Shown here piece after piece: positions 1-9,399 of a stretch of DNA of 64,000 bases (its first letter is position 1; each line of letters opens with the position of its first letter). The notes under the pieces are model-generated. The model was not told where the DNA came from. It was given only the letters and a program-made list of their open reading frames with translations, and searched no databases. Position numbers and translations under genes: made by a program. Origin of the DNA: Streptomyces europaeiscabiei (lineage in GTDB: Bacteria > Actinomycetota > Actinomycetes > Streptomycetales > Streptomycetaceae); the NCBI RefSeq assembly GCF_036346855.1, contig NZ_CP107841.1, positions 8,622,001-8,686,000 of the forward strand. Reading direction: 5' to 3'.

Positions 1-2324
1 GGATCCGTACCGCCGCCCCCGCCGCCCGTGTCGGAGGAGTCGCCGTAGACGACCCCGCGCCCGTTCGTCGACACGTAGACCCGCCCGTACACCCTCGGGT
101 CACCCGTGATCGCCGCCCCCGTCCAGCCCCACTGGTGGGCGTCGTCGTTGATCCGGGTCCAGGTCGCGCCCTTGTCGGTCGAACGGAAGATGCCGCGTAC
201 GCCGCCGATTTTGGCGCTGGTGTAGAGGGTCTGGTACGAGGCTCCCGTCGCCGCCTTGCCGAAGCCGATCGTGTCGGCCTGCTCGACGCCCGAGAGCTTG
301 GTCCAGGTGGCGCCGCCGTCCGTCGAGTGCCACAGACCGTAGGCGCCGTCGGTCGCGCCGCCCGCCAGCCACACGTCACCCTTCGCACCGGGCAGCGCCT
401 TGAAGCGCACGCTGTCGCCGCTCGGGAGGCCGGTCGCGTTCGACGCGGTGAAGGTGGCTCCGCCGTCCGTGCTGAAGTAGAACTTCCCGGACTTGAAGCC
501 GTAGAAGGTCTTCGGGTCGACCCGGTCGGACTCCACGATCGCGTCTGCCGGGATGCCGCTCGACGCCGACCACGAGTTGCCGAAGCCCGTCGCGTACCGC
601 ACGCCCGTGCCCGCCGGGCTCCACACGAACCGGCTGCCGTCCGAGGCCGCCGCGACCGTACCGCCGCCGCTCACGCCCGACGGGTCGGTGCCCGCGAACC
701 AGTTGGCGCCGTTGTCCGTGGAGAAGGCGATGTGCGGGCCCGAGTCCAGATTGCCGACCCGGACGACCGTGTTCGGGTTGGACTCGGCGTAGTCCAGGCT
801 GGTCGTCGTCGTGAAGTTCGGCTGTGTGAACATCATCGACGGGACCTTGGTCAGATCCGTGTGCCGGAAGCCGCCGATGTCACCGAGCGCGCTGAGCAGC
901 GGGGCGCCGGACGGGGGCGAGGCCAGGTCGTTGACGGCCGTCTCCTCCAGGCCCTGCACCATCGGTCTGATCGTGAACTGGCCGCCGCTGTCCCAGTTCC
1001 CCAGGTTCTCCGTTCCGTAGATCGTCGCGCCCGTCCCGTACATCATCCGGCCGGAGTCGAACGGGTCGATCTCCAACGCCTCGGTCATCCAGCCGAGTTT
1101 GGGGGTCTGCTCCGGCGGTGACGGGTTCGCGCCCCAGGTCAGCCAGGGGGAGGACGAGACATCCATGGTGAAGCGGTTCGAGCGGTTCGGATAGGACGAA
1201 TAGTCCCACGCCTTGGTCCAGGTCGCGCCGCTGTCCGTCGAGCGGAAGATCTGTGTGTCCGGCCACCAGGAGCTGTACGCCGTCGCCATGACCGTGCCCG
1301 GATCCTGCCGGTCGACGGTCAGCCCGCTGAAGCCGTAGTACGTGTCGGCCTCCGCCACCGGGCTGATGTTCGTCCAGCTGCCCGTCGCGGTCGCGTACCG
1401 CCACAGCTGGCCCTTGCCGCCGTCGTACGGCCCGCCCTTGTCGCTGTACGACAGGTACAGATGGCCGTTCGTCGCGTCGAGGACTCCCTTGTGGGCCAGA
1501 TAGCCGGTCGGCTGCCCGGCCACCCGCGACCAGGTCGCGCCCGCGTCCGTCGAGCGGTAGACGGCGTTGTCCTTGTCGGCGACCCCGACGTAGAGGGTCT
1601 TCGTGGCGTTCCCGGACGTACCGGTGGTCTCGTCGAAGGTGACCCAGACGATGCCCTGGTTGTCACTGGAGTACCCGCTAGTGTCGGACGGATCGGCCAC
1701 GTAGTTGCCGACGTTCGGGAAGTTCGTCACCTGCGACCAGGTGACCCCCGAGTCCGTCGACCGCCACAGCCCCTTACCGCTCGGCGCGCCCAGATACAGC
1801 ACGCTGTTCCGGTTCGGGTCCACGGCGAGGCGCTCGCCCATGCCCCGGCCCGGCATGTTCCCGCCCAGCTTGAACGGCAGGTTGGTCTTCTGCCAGCTCG
1901 CGCCCCGGTCGGACGAACGAAGGACCGCCCCGTTCCCCGGGTCCCAGCTGTTGGTGTACGTACCGGCCGCCACGTACACCTTGTTCGGGTCGACCGAGTC
2001 GGAGGCCAGGCTCACGACACCCGTGTGCCCCCAGTTGTCCCAGCCGACCGAGTCGAGCAACGGAGTCCACGTCTTCGACGCCTCCACCCAGCGATAGGCC
2101 CCGCCGATGTCCGTACGGGCGTACGCGAGGTTCCGCTCCTTGCGGTTGAAGACGATGCCGGGCACGAAGCCACCGCCGTCGATGCGGGCGTTCTTCCAGG
2201 TGTAGGTGTCGGCGGCGATGGACACCGACTTGTCGGCCTTCTCGGCGGCCAGCGCGGGTGGGGATCCGGCGAGAAGGCCGGCCGCGAGAGCCAGGACGGT
2301 GGTGAGGATGCGGGTTCTTCGCAC
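1..2324 (-). CDS. Secreted xyloglucanase, GH74 family (C-terminus beyond window)
   Basis: About 774 codons are visible and the frame runs off the left edge. The GTG start (2322-2324) follows AGGAGAGGA at a normal distance. Residues 1 to about 27 are a Sec signal (RRTRILTTVLALAAGLLAG, then ALA). The rest is a chain of seven-bladed-propeller repeats with SxDxGxTW motifs, as in GH74 endo-xyloglucanases and oligoxyloglucan cellobiohydrolases. The two Asp motifs of the family are present: ARTDIGGAYRW near residue 71 and SALGDIGGF near residue 481. The last visible residues are a Gly-rich linker (GGGGGGTD), which suggests a carbohydrate-binding module follows outside the window; CBM2 is likely because both neighbouring cellulases have one. 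It lies downstream of the GH48 gene on the same strand. Expected role: extracellular cleavage of the xyloglucan backbone. Endo versus exo mode cannot be told. Confidence 0.9.
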   Translation of the reverse strand, partial: MRRTRILTTVLALAAGLLAGSPPALAAEKADKSVSIAADTYTWKNARIDGGGFVPGIVFNRKERNLAYARTDIGGAYRWVEASKTWTPLLDSVGWDNWGHTGVVSLASDSVDPNKVYVAAGTYTNSWDPGNGAVLRSSDRGASWQKTNLPFKLGGNMPGRGMGERLAVDPNRNSVLYLGAPSGKGLWRSTDSGVTWSQVTNFPNVGNYVADPSDTSGYSSDNQGIVWVTFDETTGTSGNATKTLYVGVADKDNAVYRSTDAGATWSRVAGQPTGYLAHKGVLDATNGHLYLSYSDKGGPYDGGKGQLWRYATATGSWTNISPVAEADTYYGFSGLTVDRQDPGTVMATAYSSWWPDTQIFRSTDSGATWTKAWDYSSYPNRSNRFTMDVSSSPWLTWGANPSPPEQTPKLGWMTEALEIDPFDSGRMMYGTGATIYGTENLGNWDSGGQFTIRPMVQGLEETAVNDLASPPSGAPLLSALGDIGGFRHTDLTKVPSMMFTQPNFTTTTSLDYAESNPNTVVRVGNLDSGPHIAFSTDNGANWFAGTDPSGVSGGGTVAAASDGSRFVWSPAGTGVRYATGFGNSWSASSGIPADAIVESDRVDPKTFYGFKSGKFYFSTDGGATFTASNATGLPSGDSVRFKALPGAKGDVWLAGGATDGAYGLWHSTDGGATWTKLSGVEQADTIGFGKAATGASYQTLYTSAKIGGVRGIFRSTDKGATWTRINDDAHQWGWTGAAITGDPRVYGRVYVSTNGRGVVYGDSSDTGGGGGGTD

Positions 2325-2371
2325 CGTGGGGGGTCCTCTCCTGACGAGTGGGGGGAAGTTCTCAGAAAAGG

Positions 2372-2413
2372 GCGCAGCACCCCGCGCCCTTGAAGGGGCG
2401 CGGGGAACTGCGC
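2372..2413 (-). terminator. GC-rich stem-loop between GH48 and GH74 genes
   Basis: Arms 2372-2389 and 2396-2413 pair over 18 bp with two mismatches around a 6-base loop. There is no T tract, as is usual in Streptomyces. It sits just after the GH48 stop and before the GH74 ribosome site, so it may attenuate read-through from GH48 or stabilise its 3' end. The right arm, with flanks (2397-2415), is the same 19-mer that forms the inverted repeat at 18029-18100. Confidence 0.55.
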
Positions 2414-2458
2414 GACCGGCCACAGACGGCCGTCGGCCGTCATACGAACCAGGCGGCT

Positions 2459-5374
2459 CTACTCCAGGAGCTCCGCGTACGAACCCATGGCCAAGGCGAT
2501 GTCCGCCTGAGCCCAGAACCGGTGATACGTGAACGAGGGCGCGGCGCCACCGGCGAGATACGCCTCGATCTTCGACCAGGCCGGATCGTCCTCGTAGAAC
2601 GAACGGATCGAGTCGAAGGTGGACGACGAGTTGATCGTGTCCCCGTTCGGCATCGTCCCGGTCCACCCACTGGGCACGTACACCCGGTCGTCGAACCGGT
2701 TGTAGTCGGACCGGGTCTCCGAGACGGCGATCCCGAGCCCGTCCTGGTGGTGGTCCCACATGCCGTCCAGCAGCGCCTTCGCGACCCGGGCCGCGTCGGC
2801 GTCACCGGAGCGGTCGGCGTAGTACGTCAGTGTCTTGGCGTACGCGGCCGCCACGCCCACGTCGTCGGTGTAGTCGGCGACGGTGACATGAAGTCCCGCG
2901 TTCGCGCCGGGACTTGACGCGCTCCAGGTGTCGGGTGCGCCGGACCACTGCAGCGTGGACGGAATCCGGTAGGTGCCGTCCGGGTTGATCGTCGTCTTGG
3001 AGAGCGCCCAGTCGACCCACTTGTCGAGGACGGTCTTCGCGGCGGCGTTCCCCGTCTGCTGGTAGTACTCGGCGACCCGCTCCATGGACCACGCCTGGAA
3101 GCCGAACCACTGGTTGGACGGCGGGTCGTGGTACACCGGCTTCTCGTCGTAGAACATGCCGTAGAAGGTCGGCGTCCCGGCCGGGGGAGTGGCGTACCGC
3201 CCCGCCCAGCTGTTGGTGGCGCCGCCCGCGATGCCGCCCTCGTTGGACTGCAGCCAGCGGTAGAACTCGATCTGCCGGTCGAGGGACTTGGCCCAGTCCG
3301 CCTGCCCGGTCGTCGACTTGGGCTTCAGCGGGGCGTAGTTGGCGAGGGCGTGCGCGGCCAGCGGGTTCTGGTAGCCGCCGTGCGTGTGGCTGGAGCCGAT
3401 CCGCCAGGCCCAGCCGGCGTTGGTGTCGGTGGCGCCACCCCACGCGTAGTACCAGTTGAGAAGGTAGTGGGAGGCGTCCTTGCCGGTGCCCGCGGGGCAG
3501 CTGGTCGGCCCCACACAGTTCCCGATCTTCTTGAAGTACTTGTCGTACATCGCGTAGCGCAGATAGTCGCCCATCTTCGCGGCCTTGCCGATGGTCGCGG
3601 AGACATCGGCGCCCTTGCCCTGTTCCTTGGCCCAGATGTCCGCCCAGTACGCGGCCTGCACGGCACGCGCGTCGGCGTCCGGCGCGTTGGTGAACTTCCA
3701 CTGCTTCGAGTACGACGCGTCACCGGTGAACAGGTCCAGGTACCCGTTCCTGCCGCCGTACTTGAACTGGTCGCAGGTGGGCTGCGGGACGGTCTCCCAC
3801 ACGGACTCCTGCGGCCCGCGCTGGAAGGTGTTGATGTACGACGGTCCGGTGTCGGCCGGGCCCGCCTCGCACTTGCCGGGCGAGTTGCCGTAGCCGTAGA
3901 CGTTGTCGACGTCCTGCAGCCAGTGCATGCCGTAGACGTCGTCCGTGCCGTACGCGCTCTTCAGCTCCGCGGCGATGGGGTCCGAGCCGACCGAGACTCC
4001 GTTGTTGAGCTGCGCCGGATACTCGTTGGGGGTGTCGTGCTCGGGGGCGTACGTCGCCGGCTTGGAGGCGTTGTAGAAGGAGTTGGTCGGCTGGTCGGCG
4101 TGGGTCGGGATCATGAACTTCTCCATGATGTCCCAGGCCCCGTTGAACTTGGACCAGTCACCCGTCACCTTGCCGTACATGGCCTGCAGCCACAGGAGGT
4201 AGCTGTACGCCTCCGACGTGGTCTCATGACCGTGGTCCGGCGCCTCGACGATCAGCGTCTCCACCGAGTGGTACGGGATGCCCTCGGGGGAGAAGTAGCC
4301 GTTCGCCGGGTTGGTGATCTTGCCGTACATCTCCAGGAAGCGCTCGTCGTACGTGCTCGACGCGGCCAGCTGGGTCACGGTCACCGAGGCCTTGGCATGG
4401 CCGGTGGCCGTCGAGTCGAAGACCGCCGAACCGGTGCCGGACGCGTTGGCGCCGATGGTCACCTTCTGCGCGGTGTTCCAGTTCGACGAGGTGAAGGTCA
4501 GCGACGCGCCGCCCGTCACGGAGAGCCCGGTGTTGCCGGACGCCCGCGCGGTGGTCACCGTCACGTTGCCGGACGGCTGTGTCGAAAGTTTCACGTCGTA
4601 CGTACCCGACTGGCCCTGGCGCACGCCCAGTTGGGTCGGCGAGACCACCACGGCGGGACCCGAGGCGACCGTGATGCCGACCGGTGTCGAGCTCGCCGAC
4701 GCGCCCAGGCTGTCGTACGCCTTGGCCACCAGCGAATGACTGCCCACGGTCAATCCCGTGGCCGAGTACGTGTACGGCGAGGTCGTGTCCGTGCCCAGCA
4801 GGGTGGTGTCGTCGTAGAACTCGACCTTCGTGACCGTCGCGTTGTCCGCCGCGGCGGCGGTGGCCGCCATCGGCACCGCGGTGCCCTGCGAGTACACCGC
4901 GCCCGGCGCCGGGCTGGTCAGCACCGTGATCGGCGGCTGGTGCGCGCCCACGCACGTGGTGCCGTTGATCGCGAAGGAGGTCGGCGCGGTGTTCGTGCCG
5001 CTGTACGTGAACTGGGCGCCGGTGGTCACCGCGGCCCCGACGGCGATCGCGCCGTTCCAGGACGCGTTCTTCGCGGTCACCGCCTTGCCGGACTGCGACC
5101 AGGTGCCGCTCCAGCCGTTGGTGAGTGTCTGGTTGCCCGCGTAGGCGTACGTCAGGGTCCAGCCGTTGATGGCCTCCGTGCCCCGGTTGGTGATCGTCAG
5201 CTCGGCGGTGAAACCGGAGCCCCAGTCATTGGTCTTGTAGTCGACGTTGCAGGCGACCGCCGCGGCACTCGCGGGAGTCGATCCGGTGCCGAGCATCGTC
5301 AAGGGGAGGGCGAGGGCCGCGACCACGGCCGTCCACATGCGCCGCGAGGCACGGCGTCTCCGTCTGGGGTGCAT
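2459..5374 (-). CDS. Secreted cellulase, GH48 with N-terminal CBM2 (reducing-end exocellulase)
   Basis: 971 residues from the ATG at 5372-5374, preceded by GGAAGGA; the longer open frame upstream would run through the operator region and put residues before the signal peptide, so it was not used. Arg-rich Sec signal to about residue 37 (ASA), CBM2 about 40-143 (paired Cys, surface Trp residues), two Ig/FnIII-like beta domains about 145-325, and a GH48 catalytic domain from about 333 to the end, near the 640 residues normal for GH48. The segment [15 protein letters not shown] holds the Glu equivalent to the catalytic acid of GH48 enzymes. These processive cellulases release cellobiose from reducing chain ends and are usually the main partner of a GH6 enzyme, encoded here divergently. 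The CebR-like boxes upstream predict induction by cello-oligosaccharides. Confidence 0.93.
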   Translation of the reverse strand: MHPRRRRRASRRMWTAVVAALALPLTMLGTGSTPASAAAVACNVDYKTNDWGSGFTAELTITNRGTEAINGWTLTYAYAGNQTLTNGWSGTWSQSGKAVTAKNASWNGAIAVGAAVTTGAQFTYSGTNTAPTSFAINGTTCVGAHQPPITVLTSPAPGAVYSQGTAVPMAATAAAADNATVTKVEFYDDTTLLGTDTTSPYTYSATGLTVGSHSLVAKAYDSLGASASSTPVGITVASGPAVVVSPTQLGVRQGQSGTYDVKLSTQPSGNVTVTTARASGNTGLSVTGGASLTFTSSNWNTAQKVTIGANASGTGSAVFDSTATGHAKASVTVTQLAASSTYDERFLEMYGKITNPANGYFSPEGIPYHSVETLIVEAPDHGHETTSEAYSYLLWLQAMYGKVTGDWSKFNGAWDIMEKFMIPTHADQPTNSFYNASKPATYAPEHDTPNEYPAQLNNGVSVGSDPIAAELKSAYGTDDVYGMHWLQDVDNVYGYGNSPGKCEAGPADTGPSYINTFQRGPQESVWETVPQPTCDQFKYGGRNGYLDLFTGDASYSKQWKFTNAPDADARAVQAAYWADIWAKEQGKGADVSATIGKAAKMGDYLRYAMYDKYFKKIGNCVGPTSCPAGTGKDASHYLLNWYYAWGGATDTNAGWAWRIGSSHTHGGYQNPLAAHALANYAPLKPKSTTGQADWAKSLDRQIEFYRWLQSNEGGIAGGATNSWAGRYATPPAGTPTFYGMFYDEKPVYHDPPSNQWFGFQAWSMERVAEYYQQTGNAAAKTVLDKWVDWALSKTTINPDGTYRIPSTLQWSGAPDTWSASSPGANAGLHVTVADYTDDVGVAAAYAKTLTYYADRSGDADAARVAKALLDGMWDHHQDGLGIAVSETRSDYNRFDDRVYVPSGWTGTMPNGDTINSSSTFDSIRSFYEDDPAWSKIEAYLAGGAAPSFTYHRFWAQADIALAMGSYAELLE

Positions 5375-5442
5375 GCTCTGGTTCCTTCCGTGCGGCTCTA
5401 GCGAAGGTGGGGGCGGAGCGGCAACAACAAGCCTTGAACCAG

Positions 5443-5456
5443 TGGGAGCGCTCCCA
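5443..5456. promoter_or_regulatory. CebR-type operator, perfect palindrome (GH48 side)
   Basis: TGGGAGCGCTCCCA is the exact 14-bp palindrome bound by the LacI-family cellobiose repressor CebR in Streptomyces. It lies 69 bp upstream of the GH48 start, inside the 379-bp divergent spacer 5375-5753. It is a good basis for predicting cello-oligosaccharide control; no cebR gene lies in the window. Confidence 0.85.
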
Positions 5457-5594
5457 TATTGAGGAGGAGGGCGCAAGGGGTCAAGGTGTTTGAAGAGTCG
5501 AAAAGATTCGATCAGGGCGAAAAGATTCAGCGGGCGCAATAACGCAACACCTCTGTCTTTTACCGTCACTTGGCGCTACCTTCACCAGCACCAG

Positions 5595-5608
5595 TGGGAG
5601 CGGTTCCA
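5595..5608. promoter_or_regulatory. CebR-type operator, imperfect (GH6 side)
   Basis: TGGGAGCGGTTCCA differs from the perfect CebR palindrome at two positions in the right half. It lies 146 bp upstream of the GH6 start and 139 bp from the perfect box. Two boxes in one divergent spacer could allow looping or separate control of the two cellulase genes. The rest of spacer 5375-5753 shows no gene. Confidence 0.75.
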
Positions 5609-5753
5609 CCAGTCGACGCGTACTTCCCAGACGTGTCCGAGCTGCGAGGGACGCTCAGAGCACACCCCCAGCGTTCAGGTCTTTTACTCGCCTCGGCGAC
5701 AGCGCGACGACTCCTCCTCGTACACCCCACTACGGAAGAGGAAACCCGCACTC

Positions 5754-7457
5754 ATGAGCCGTACCAGAACAGCACTCCTGGCTGCGTTGGCGCTGGTCGC
5801 CGGCGCCGCCGGACCCGCCATGGCCGCCGTACCGGACGACGCCGGCGTCCAGGCGATCCCCTGCACGGTCGACTACAAGGTGCAGAACCAGTGGTCCACC
5901 GGCTTCACCACCGCCGTCACGATCACCAACAACAGTGCCGCGAAGTCGTCCTGGGCCGTGAAGTGGTCCTATGCGGGCAACCAGCAGGTCACCAACGGCT
6001 GGAACTCCCGGATCACGCAGAGCGGTACGTCGGTGACCGCCGCCAACGAGACGTACAACGGCACGCTGGCGACCGGCGGTTCGGTCAGCTTCGGCTTCCA
6101 GGCCTCCTACAGCGGCACCAACGCCCTGCCGACGACCTTCACGCTCGACGGCGTGACCTGCAACGTCGACGACGGCGGCGGTGGCACGGACCCGGGCACA
6201 CCGGGCACGAAGGTGGACAACCCGTACTCCGGCGCCAAGGTGTACGTGAACCCGGAGTGGTCCGCGAAGGCCGCCGCCGAGCCGGGCGGCAGCCGGATCT
6301 CCAGCCAGCCGACGGGCGTCTGGCTGGACCGGATCGCCGCCATCGAGGGCGTGGGCAGCGGCATGGGCCTGCGCGACCACCTCGACGAGGCGCTGCGGCA
6401 GAAGGGTTCGGGCGAGCTGGCCATCCAGCTGGTGATCTACAACCTGCCCGGCCGTGACTGCGCGGCCCTCGCCTCCAACGGCGAGCTGGGCCCGACGGAG
6501 ATCGGCCGCTACAGGACCGAGTACATCGACCCGATCGCGGCCATCCTCGCCGACTCGAAGTACGCCGGCCTGCGCATCGTCACGACCGTCGAGATCGACT
6601 CGCTGCCCAACCTCGTCACCAACACCGGCAGCCGCCCGACGGCCACCCCCCAGTGCGATGTGATGAAGGCCAACGGCAACTACGTCAAGGGCGTCGGCTA
6701 CGCGCTCAACAAGCTCGGTGACGTGGGGAACGTCTACAACTACGTCGACGCCGGCCACCACGGCTGGATCGGCTGGGACGACAACTTCGGTGCCTCCGCC
6801 ACCACGTTCAAGGAGGCGGCGACCGCCGAGGGCGCCACGGTCAACGACGTCCACGGCTTCATCACCAACACGGCGAACTACAGCGCCCTCAAGGAGAACA
6901 ACTTCTCCATCAACGGCTCCGTGGCCGGCAAGTCGGTCCGCGAGTCGAAGTGGGTCGACTGGAACCGCTATGTCGACGAGCTGTCCTTCGCCCAGGCCTT
7001 CCGCAACCAGCTCGTCTCGGTCGGCTTCAACTCGAACATCGGCATGCTGATCGACACCTCCAGGAACGGCTGGGGCGGCAGCGCCCGGCCCACCGGTCCC
7101 GGCGCCACGACCAGCGTGGACACCTACGTCGACGGCGGCCGCTACGACCGTCGCTTCAACACGGGCAACTGGTGCAACCAGTCCGGAGCCGGCCTCGGCG
7201 AGCGTCCGAAGGCCTCCCCCGAAGCCGGGATCGACGCCTATGTGTGGATGAAGCCGCCGGGTGAGTCCGACGGGTCCAGCTCCGCCATCCCGAACAACGA
7301 GGGCAAGGGCTTCGACCGCATGTGCGACCCGACGTACACGGGCAACCCGCGCAACAACAACAACATGTCCGGTGCCCTGGCGAACGCGCCGATCTCCGGG
7401 CACTGGTTCTCCGCCCAGTTCCAGCAGCTGATGCAGAACGCGTACCCCGCGCTCTGA
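5754..7457 (+). CDS. Secreted cellulase, GH6 with N-terminal CBM2 (cellobiohydrolase type)
   Basis: 567 residues from ATG 5754, with GAAGAGGA upstream. The open frame extends back to 5490 but that part covers the operators. Sec signal to about residue 24 (AMA), CBM2 about 32-135, a short Gly/Thr/Pro linker (GGGGTDPGTPGT), then a GH6 domain. GH6 landmarks: LPGRDCAALASNGEL (Asp equivalent to the catalytic acid of Cel6A), TVEIDSLPN, DAGHHGWIGWDDN, DTSRNGWGG, and the GESDG segment holding the presumed base. The length and long insertions resemble non-reducing-end cellobiohydrolases more than short GH6 endoglucanases. It should work with the divergent GH48 enzyme, attacking cellulose chains from the opposite end. 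Confidence 0.93.
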   Translation: MSRTRTALLAALALVAGAAGPAMAAVPDDAGVQAIPCTVDYKVQNQWSTGFTTAVTITNNSAAKSSWAVKWSYAGNQQVTNGWNSRITQSGTSVTAANETYNGTLATGGSVSFGFQASYSGTNALPTTFTLDGVTCNVDDGGGGTDPGTPGTKVDNPYSGAKVYVNPEWSAKAAAEPGGSRISSQPTGVWLDRIAAIEGVGSGMGLRDHLDEALRQKGSGELAIQLVIYNLPGRDCAALASNGELGPTEIGRYRTEYIDPIAAILADSKYAGLRIVTTVEIDSLPNLVTNTGSRPTATPQCDVMKANGNYVKGVGYALNKLGDVGNVYNYVDAGHHGWIGWDDNFGASATTFKEAATAEGATVNDVHGFITNTANYSALKENNFSINGSVAGKSVRESKWVDWNRYVDELSFAQAFRNQLVSVGFNSNIGMLIDTSRNGWGGSARPTGPGATTSVDTYVDGGRYDRRFNTGNWCNQSGAGLGERPKASPEAGIDAYVWMKPPGESDGSSSAIPNNEGKGFDRMCDPTYTGNPRNNNNMSGALANAPISGHWFSAQFQQLMQNAYPAL

Positions 7458-7477
7458 GTCCGCTCGGTAGAACCGGT

Positions 7478-7516
7478 CCGCCAGGGGTCAGCCACACTTC
7501 CCCCACCCCCTGGCGG
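7478..7516 (+). terminator. Stem-loop after GH6 gene
   Basis: Perfect 10-bp arms CCGCCAGGGG (7478-7487) and CCCCTGGCGG (7507-7516) with a 19-base loop, 20 bp after the GH6 stop. Confidence 0.6.
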
Positions 7517-7570
7517 GCCAGCGGCACGTCTGTATGAGCCACATCACGATGGCGGAGGCGGGCGGGTGCG

Positions 7571-8275
7571 ATGAGTTCCGGGCGACGCGGCGGTCTTCGT
7601 CGCCGTGAGCCCGTGACAGTACGAGAGACCCGTGACAGTACGAGGAAAGAGAACCCCAAGCGCCTCGTGATCTGTGAGTTCATGAGCCTGGACGGTGTCG
7701 TACAGGCGCCCGGCGGCCCCGACGAGGACACCGAGGGCGGGTTCGCCCATGGCGGCTGGACCCACCCGTCCTTCGACCCGGAGGTCGTCGGTGGCGCCTG
7801 GGACGCCGCGCTGGAGAAGGCCGACGCGCTGCTGTACGGACGCCGCACCTGGAAGGGCATGGCCGGGGCGTGGCCCGACCGTGCCGGCGATCCTCCCCCG
7901 CAAGCGGGGGGACCCCCAGCCGACCGGATGAACTCCATCCGCACGTACGTCGTGTCCGCCACCCTCACCGACTCCGGACCGGCCTGGGAGAACACCACGC
8001 GCATCCCCGGCGAGGACGCCGTCGCCCGCATCCGTGAGCTGCGCGAGACCAGCGGTGGCGACCTGCTCGTGATGGGCAGCCCCACCCTCGCCCGCACCCT
8101 CCTGCACGAGGGCCTCGCCGAGGAGCTCGTCCTGATCGTCATGCCGGTCGTCCTCGGCGGCGGAAAAGACGATCTTCCCCGGCGACGGCGCCAACACACC
8201 CTGGAGCTGGTCTCCACCACCACCAGCGGCGCGGGCGTGAACGTGTGCGTCTACCGAGTGGCGGAGAAGGACTGA
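7571..8275 (+). CDS. Dihydrofolate reductase family protein (RibD C-terminal type)
   Basis: Short NADPH-reductase fold typical of the DHFR/RibD-C group: RLVICEFMSLDGVVQAPGG opens the first strand, then LLYGRRTWKGMAG and DLLVMGSPTLARTLL. The true substrate of such proteins is usually unknown. The start is uncertain: ATG 7571 has a GGCGGAGG run upstream, GTG 7613 is an alternative, and the conserved core begins only near 7658. Oddity near the C-terminus: where relatives read about GGGKTIFPGDG, this frame reads GGGKDDLPRRRRQHT and then returns to the family sequence TLELVSTTTSGAGVNVCVYR. Reading 8166-8192 in the +1 frame restores KTIFPGDGA, so the gene seems to carry an extra A in the run 8164-8167 and a missing A near 8193-8195. 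Confidence 0.8.
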   Translation: MSSGRRGGLRRREPVTVRETRDSTRKENPKRLVICEFMSLDGVVQAPGGPDEDTEGGFAHGGWTHPSFDPEVVGGAWDAALEKADALLYGRRTWKGMAGAWPDRAGDPPPQAGGPPADRMNSIRTYVVSATLTDSGPAWENTTRIPGEDAVARIRELRETSGGDLLVMGSPTLARTLLHEGLAEELVLIVMPVVLGGGKDDLPRRRRQHTLELVSTTTSGAGVNVCVYRVAEKD

Positions 8276-8370
8276 ATCGGCACAAAGGATTTGCCGATAC
8301 GGCAAGGGGAGTGGCCGTTCTCCGGTGCGTCGGAGCAAGCTGACGGCACCCGGAAGAGAGGCTCCACGTC

Positions 8371-9285
8371 ATGGGACAGCACCACCACGGCCAGGGTCGG
8401 CACGAGCAGGGCCACGACCACGGCCACCGTCACGGCGGTCACGACCACACCGACATCGACTGGGCCGAGCTGGCCGAGCACCTGGAGGGACAGGCGGAGC
8501 TGTTCGCGCCGCTGAACCGACGGGCCGCCGCCTGGGTGGCCGCCCGCCGGCCCGAACCGGGTCTGGTCGTCGACGTCGGCAGCGGCCCGGGGGTCGTGAG
8601 CTGTCTGCTGGCCGAGGAGTTCCCCGGCGCCAGGGTCGTCGCCCTGGACGGCTCCGGGCCCCTGCTGGAGCGGGCCCGCGCCCGTGCCGAACGCCTGGGT
8701 CTCGCCGACCGGTTCGACATCGTGGAGGCCGAACTGCCGGGCGGTCTGGACGACCTGGACTACCCCGTCGACCTGCTGTGGGCCAGCCGTAGCCTGCATC
8801 ACCTCGGCGACCAGCGCGCCGCCCTCGCCGCCTTCGCCGAACGCCTCGCCCCCGGCGGCATGGTGGCCCTCGTCGAGGGCGGGCTGCCCAGCCGGTTCCT
8901 GCCCCGTGACATCGGAATCGGCCGCCCCGGACTGCAGTCCAGGCTCGACGCGGCCGAGGACCGGTGGTTCTCCGAGATGCGGGCCGCGGTGCCCGGCAGC
9001 GTCACGGAGACCGAGGACTGGCCGGGGCTGCTCACCGCCGTCGGCCTGCGTGACGCCACGTCCCACACCTTCCTGCTGGACATCCCGGCCCCCGTCCCCG
9101 AAGCCGCCCGCGCGTACGCCGTGGCCCAGTTCCAGCGCGGCCGGGGAATGCTCGCGGACTTCCTCGACGCCTCCGACCTCGCGACCGTCGACCGGCTCCT
9201 CGACCCCGACGACAAGGCGAGCCTGTACCACCGCACGGACCTCTTCGTCCTCGCGGCCCACACGGTTCACGTGGCCCGGCGGTGA
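8371..9285 (+). CDS. Class I SAM-dependent methyltransferase with His-rich N-terminus
   Basis: 304 residues. Residues 1-28 contain ten His in clusters (HHH, HDHGHRHGGHDH), a likely metal-binding tail. The Rossmann methyltransferase core follows: VVDVGSGPG (Asp near residue 68), VVALDGSGPLLE as the acidic motif II loop, and LLWASRSLHHL as motif IV. The target is not evident. The gene stands alone, 95 bp after the reductase gene and before a separate promoter for the next gene. Confidence 0.8.
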   Translation: MGQHHHGQGRHEQGHDHGHRHGGHDHTDIDWAELAEHLEGQAELFAPLNRRAAAWVAARRPEPGLVVDVGSGPGVVSCLLAEEFPGARVVALDGSGPLLERARARAERLGLADRFDIVEAELPGGLDDLDYPVDLLWASRSLHHLGDQRAALAAFAERLAPGGMVALVEGGLPSRFLPRDIGIGRPGLQSRLDAAEDRWFSEMRAAVPGSVTETEDWPGLLTAVGLRDATSHTFLLDIPAPVPEAARAYAVAQFQRGRGMLADFLDASDLATVDRLLDPDDKASLYHRTDLFVLAAHTVHVARR

Positions 9286-9316
9286 TTTCCGGCAGGGCCC
9301 CGGCCGCCTGCGGCTC

Positions 9317-9347
9317 TTGACTTCGAGAGCGCTTCAAGTGGTGGACT
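9317..9347 (+). promoter_or_regulatory. Putative MerR-family promoter/operator for the SDR gene
   Basis: TTGACT at 9317-9322 can serve as a -35 element. It overlaps the dyad ACTTCGAGAG/CGCTTCAAGT (9320-9339), and TGGACT at 9342 lies 19 bp downstream. An operator sitting inside an overlong 19-bp spacer is the arrangement used by MerR-type activators. No merR gene is next to it, so the regulator would act from elsewhere. The -10 match is weak. Confidence 0.45.
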
Positions 9348-9399
9348 CCACCCGTCGGCCGGATCCGAGCCGGCCGATCCGCGTCAAGAGGGGGTAGCC

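Noticed and set aside
3128..5401. 757-codon plus-strand open frame opposite GH48
   Set aside because: Arg/Val/Gly-rich shadow of the GH48 gene caused by GC codon bias; no ribosome site or family sequence.
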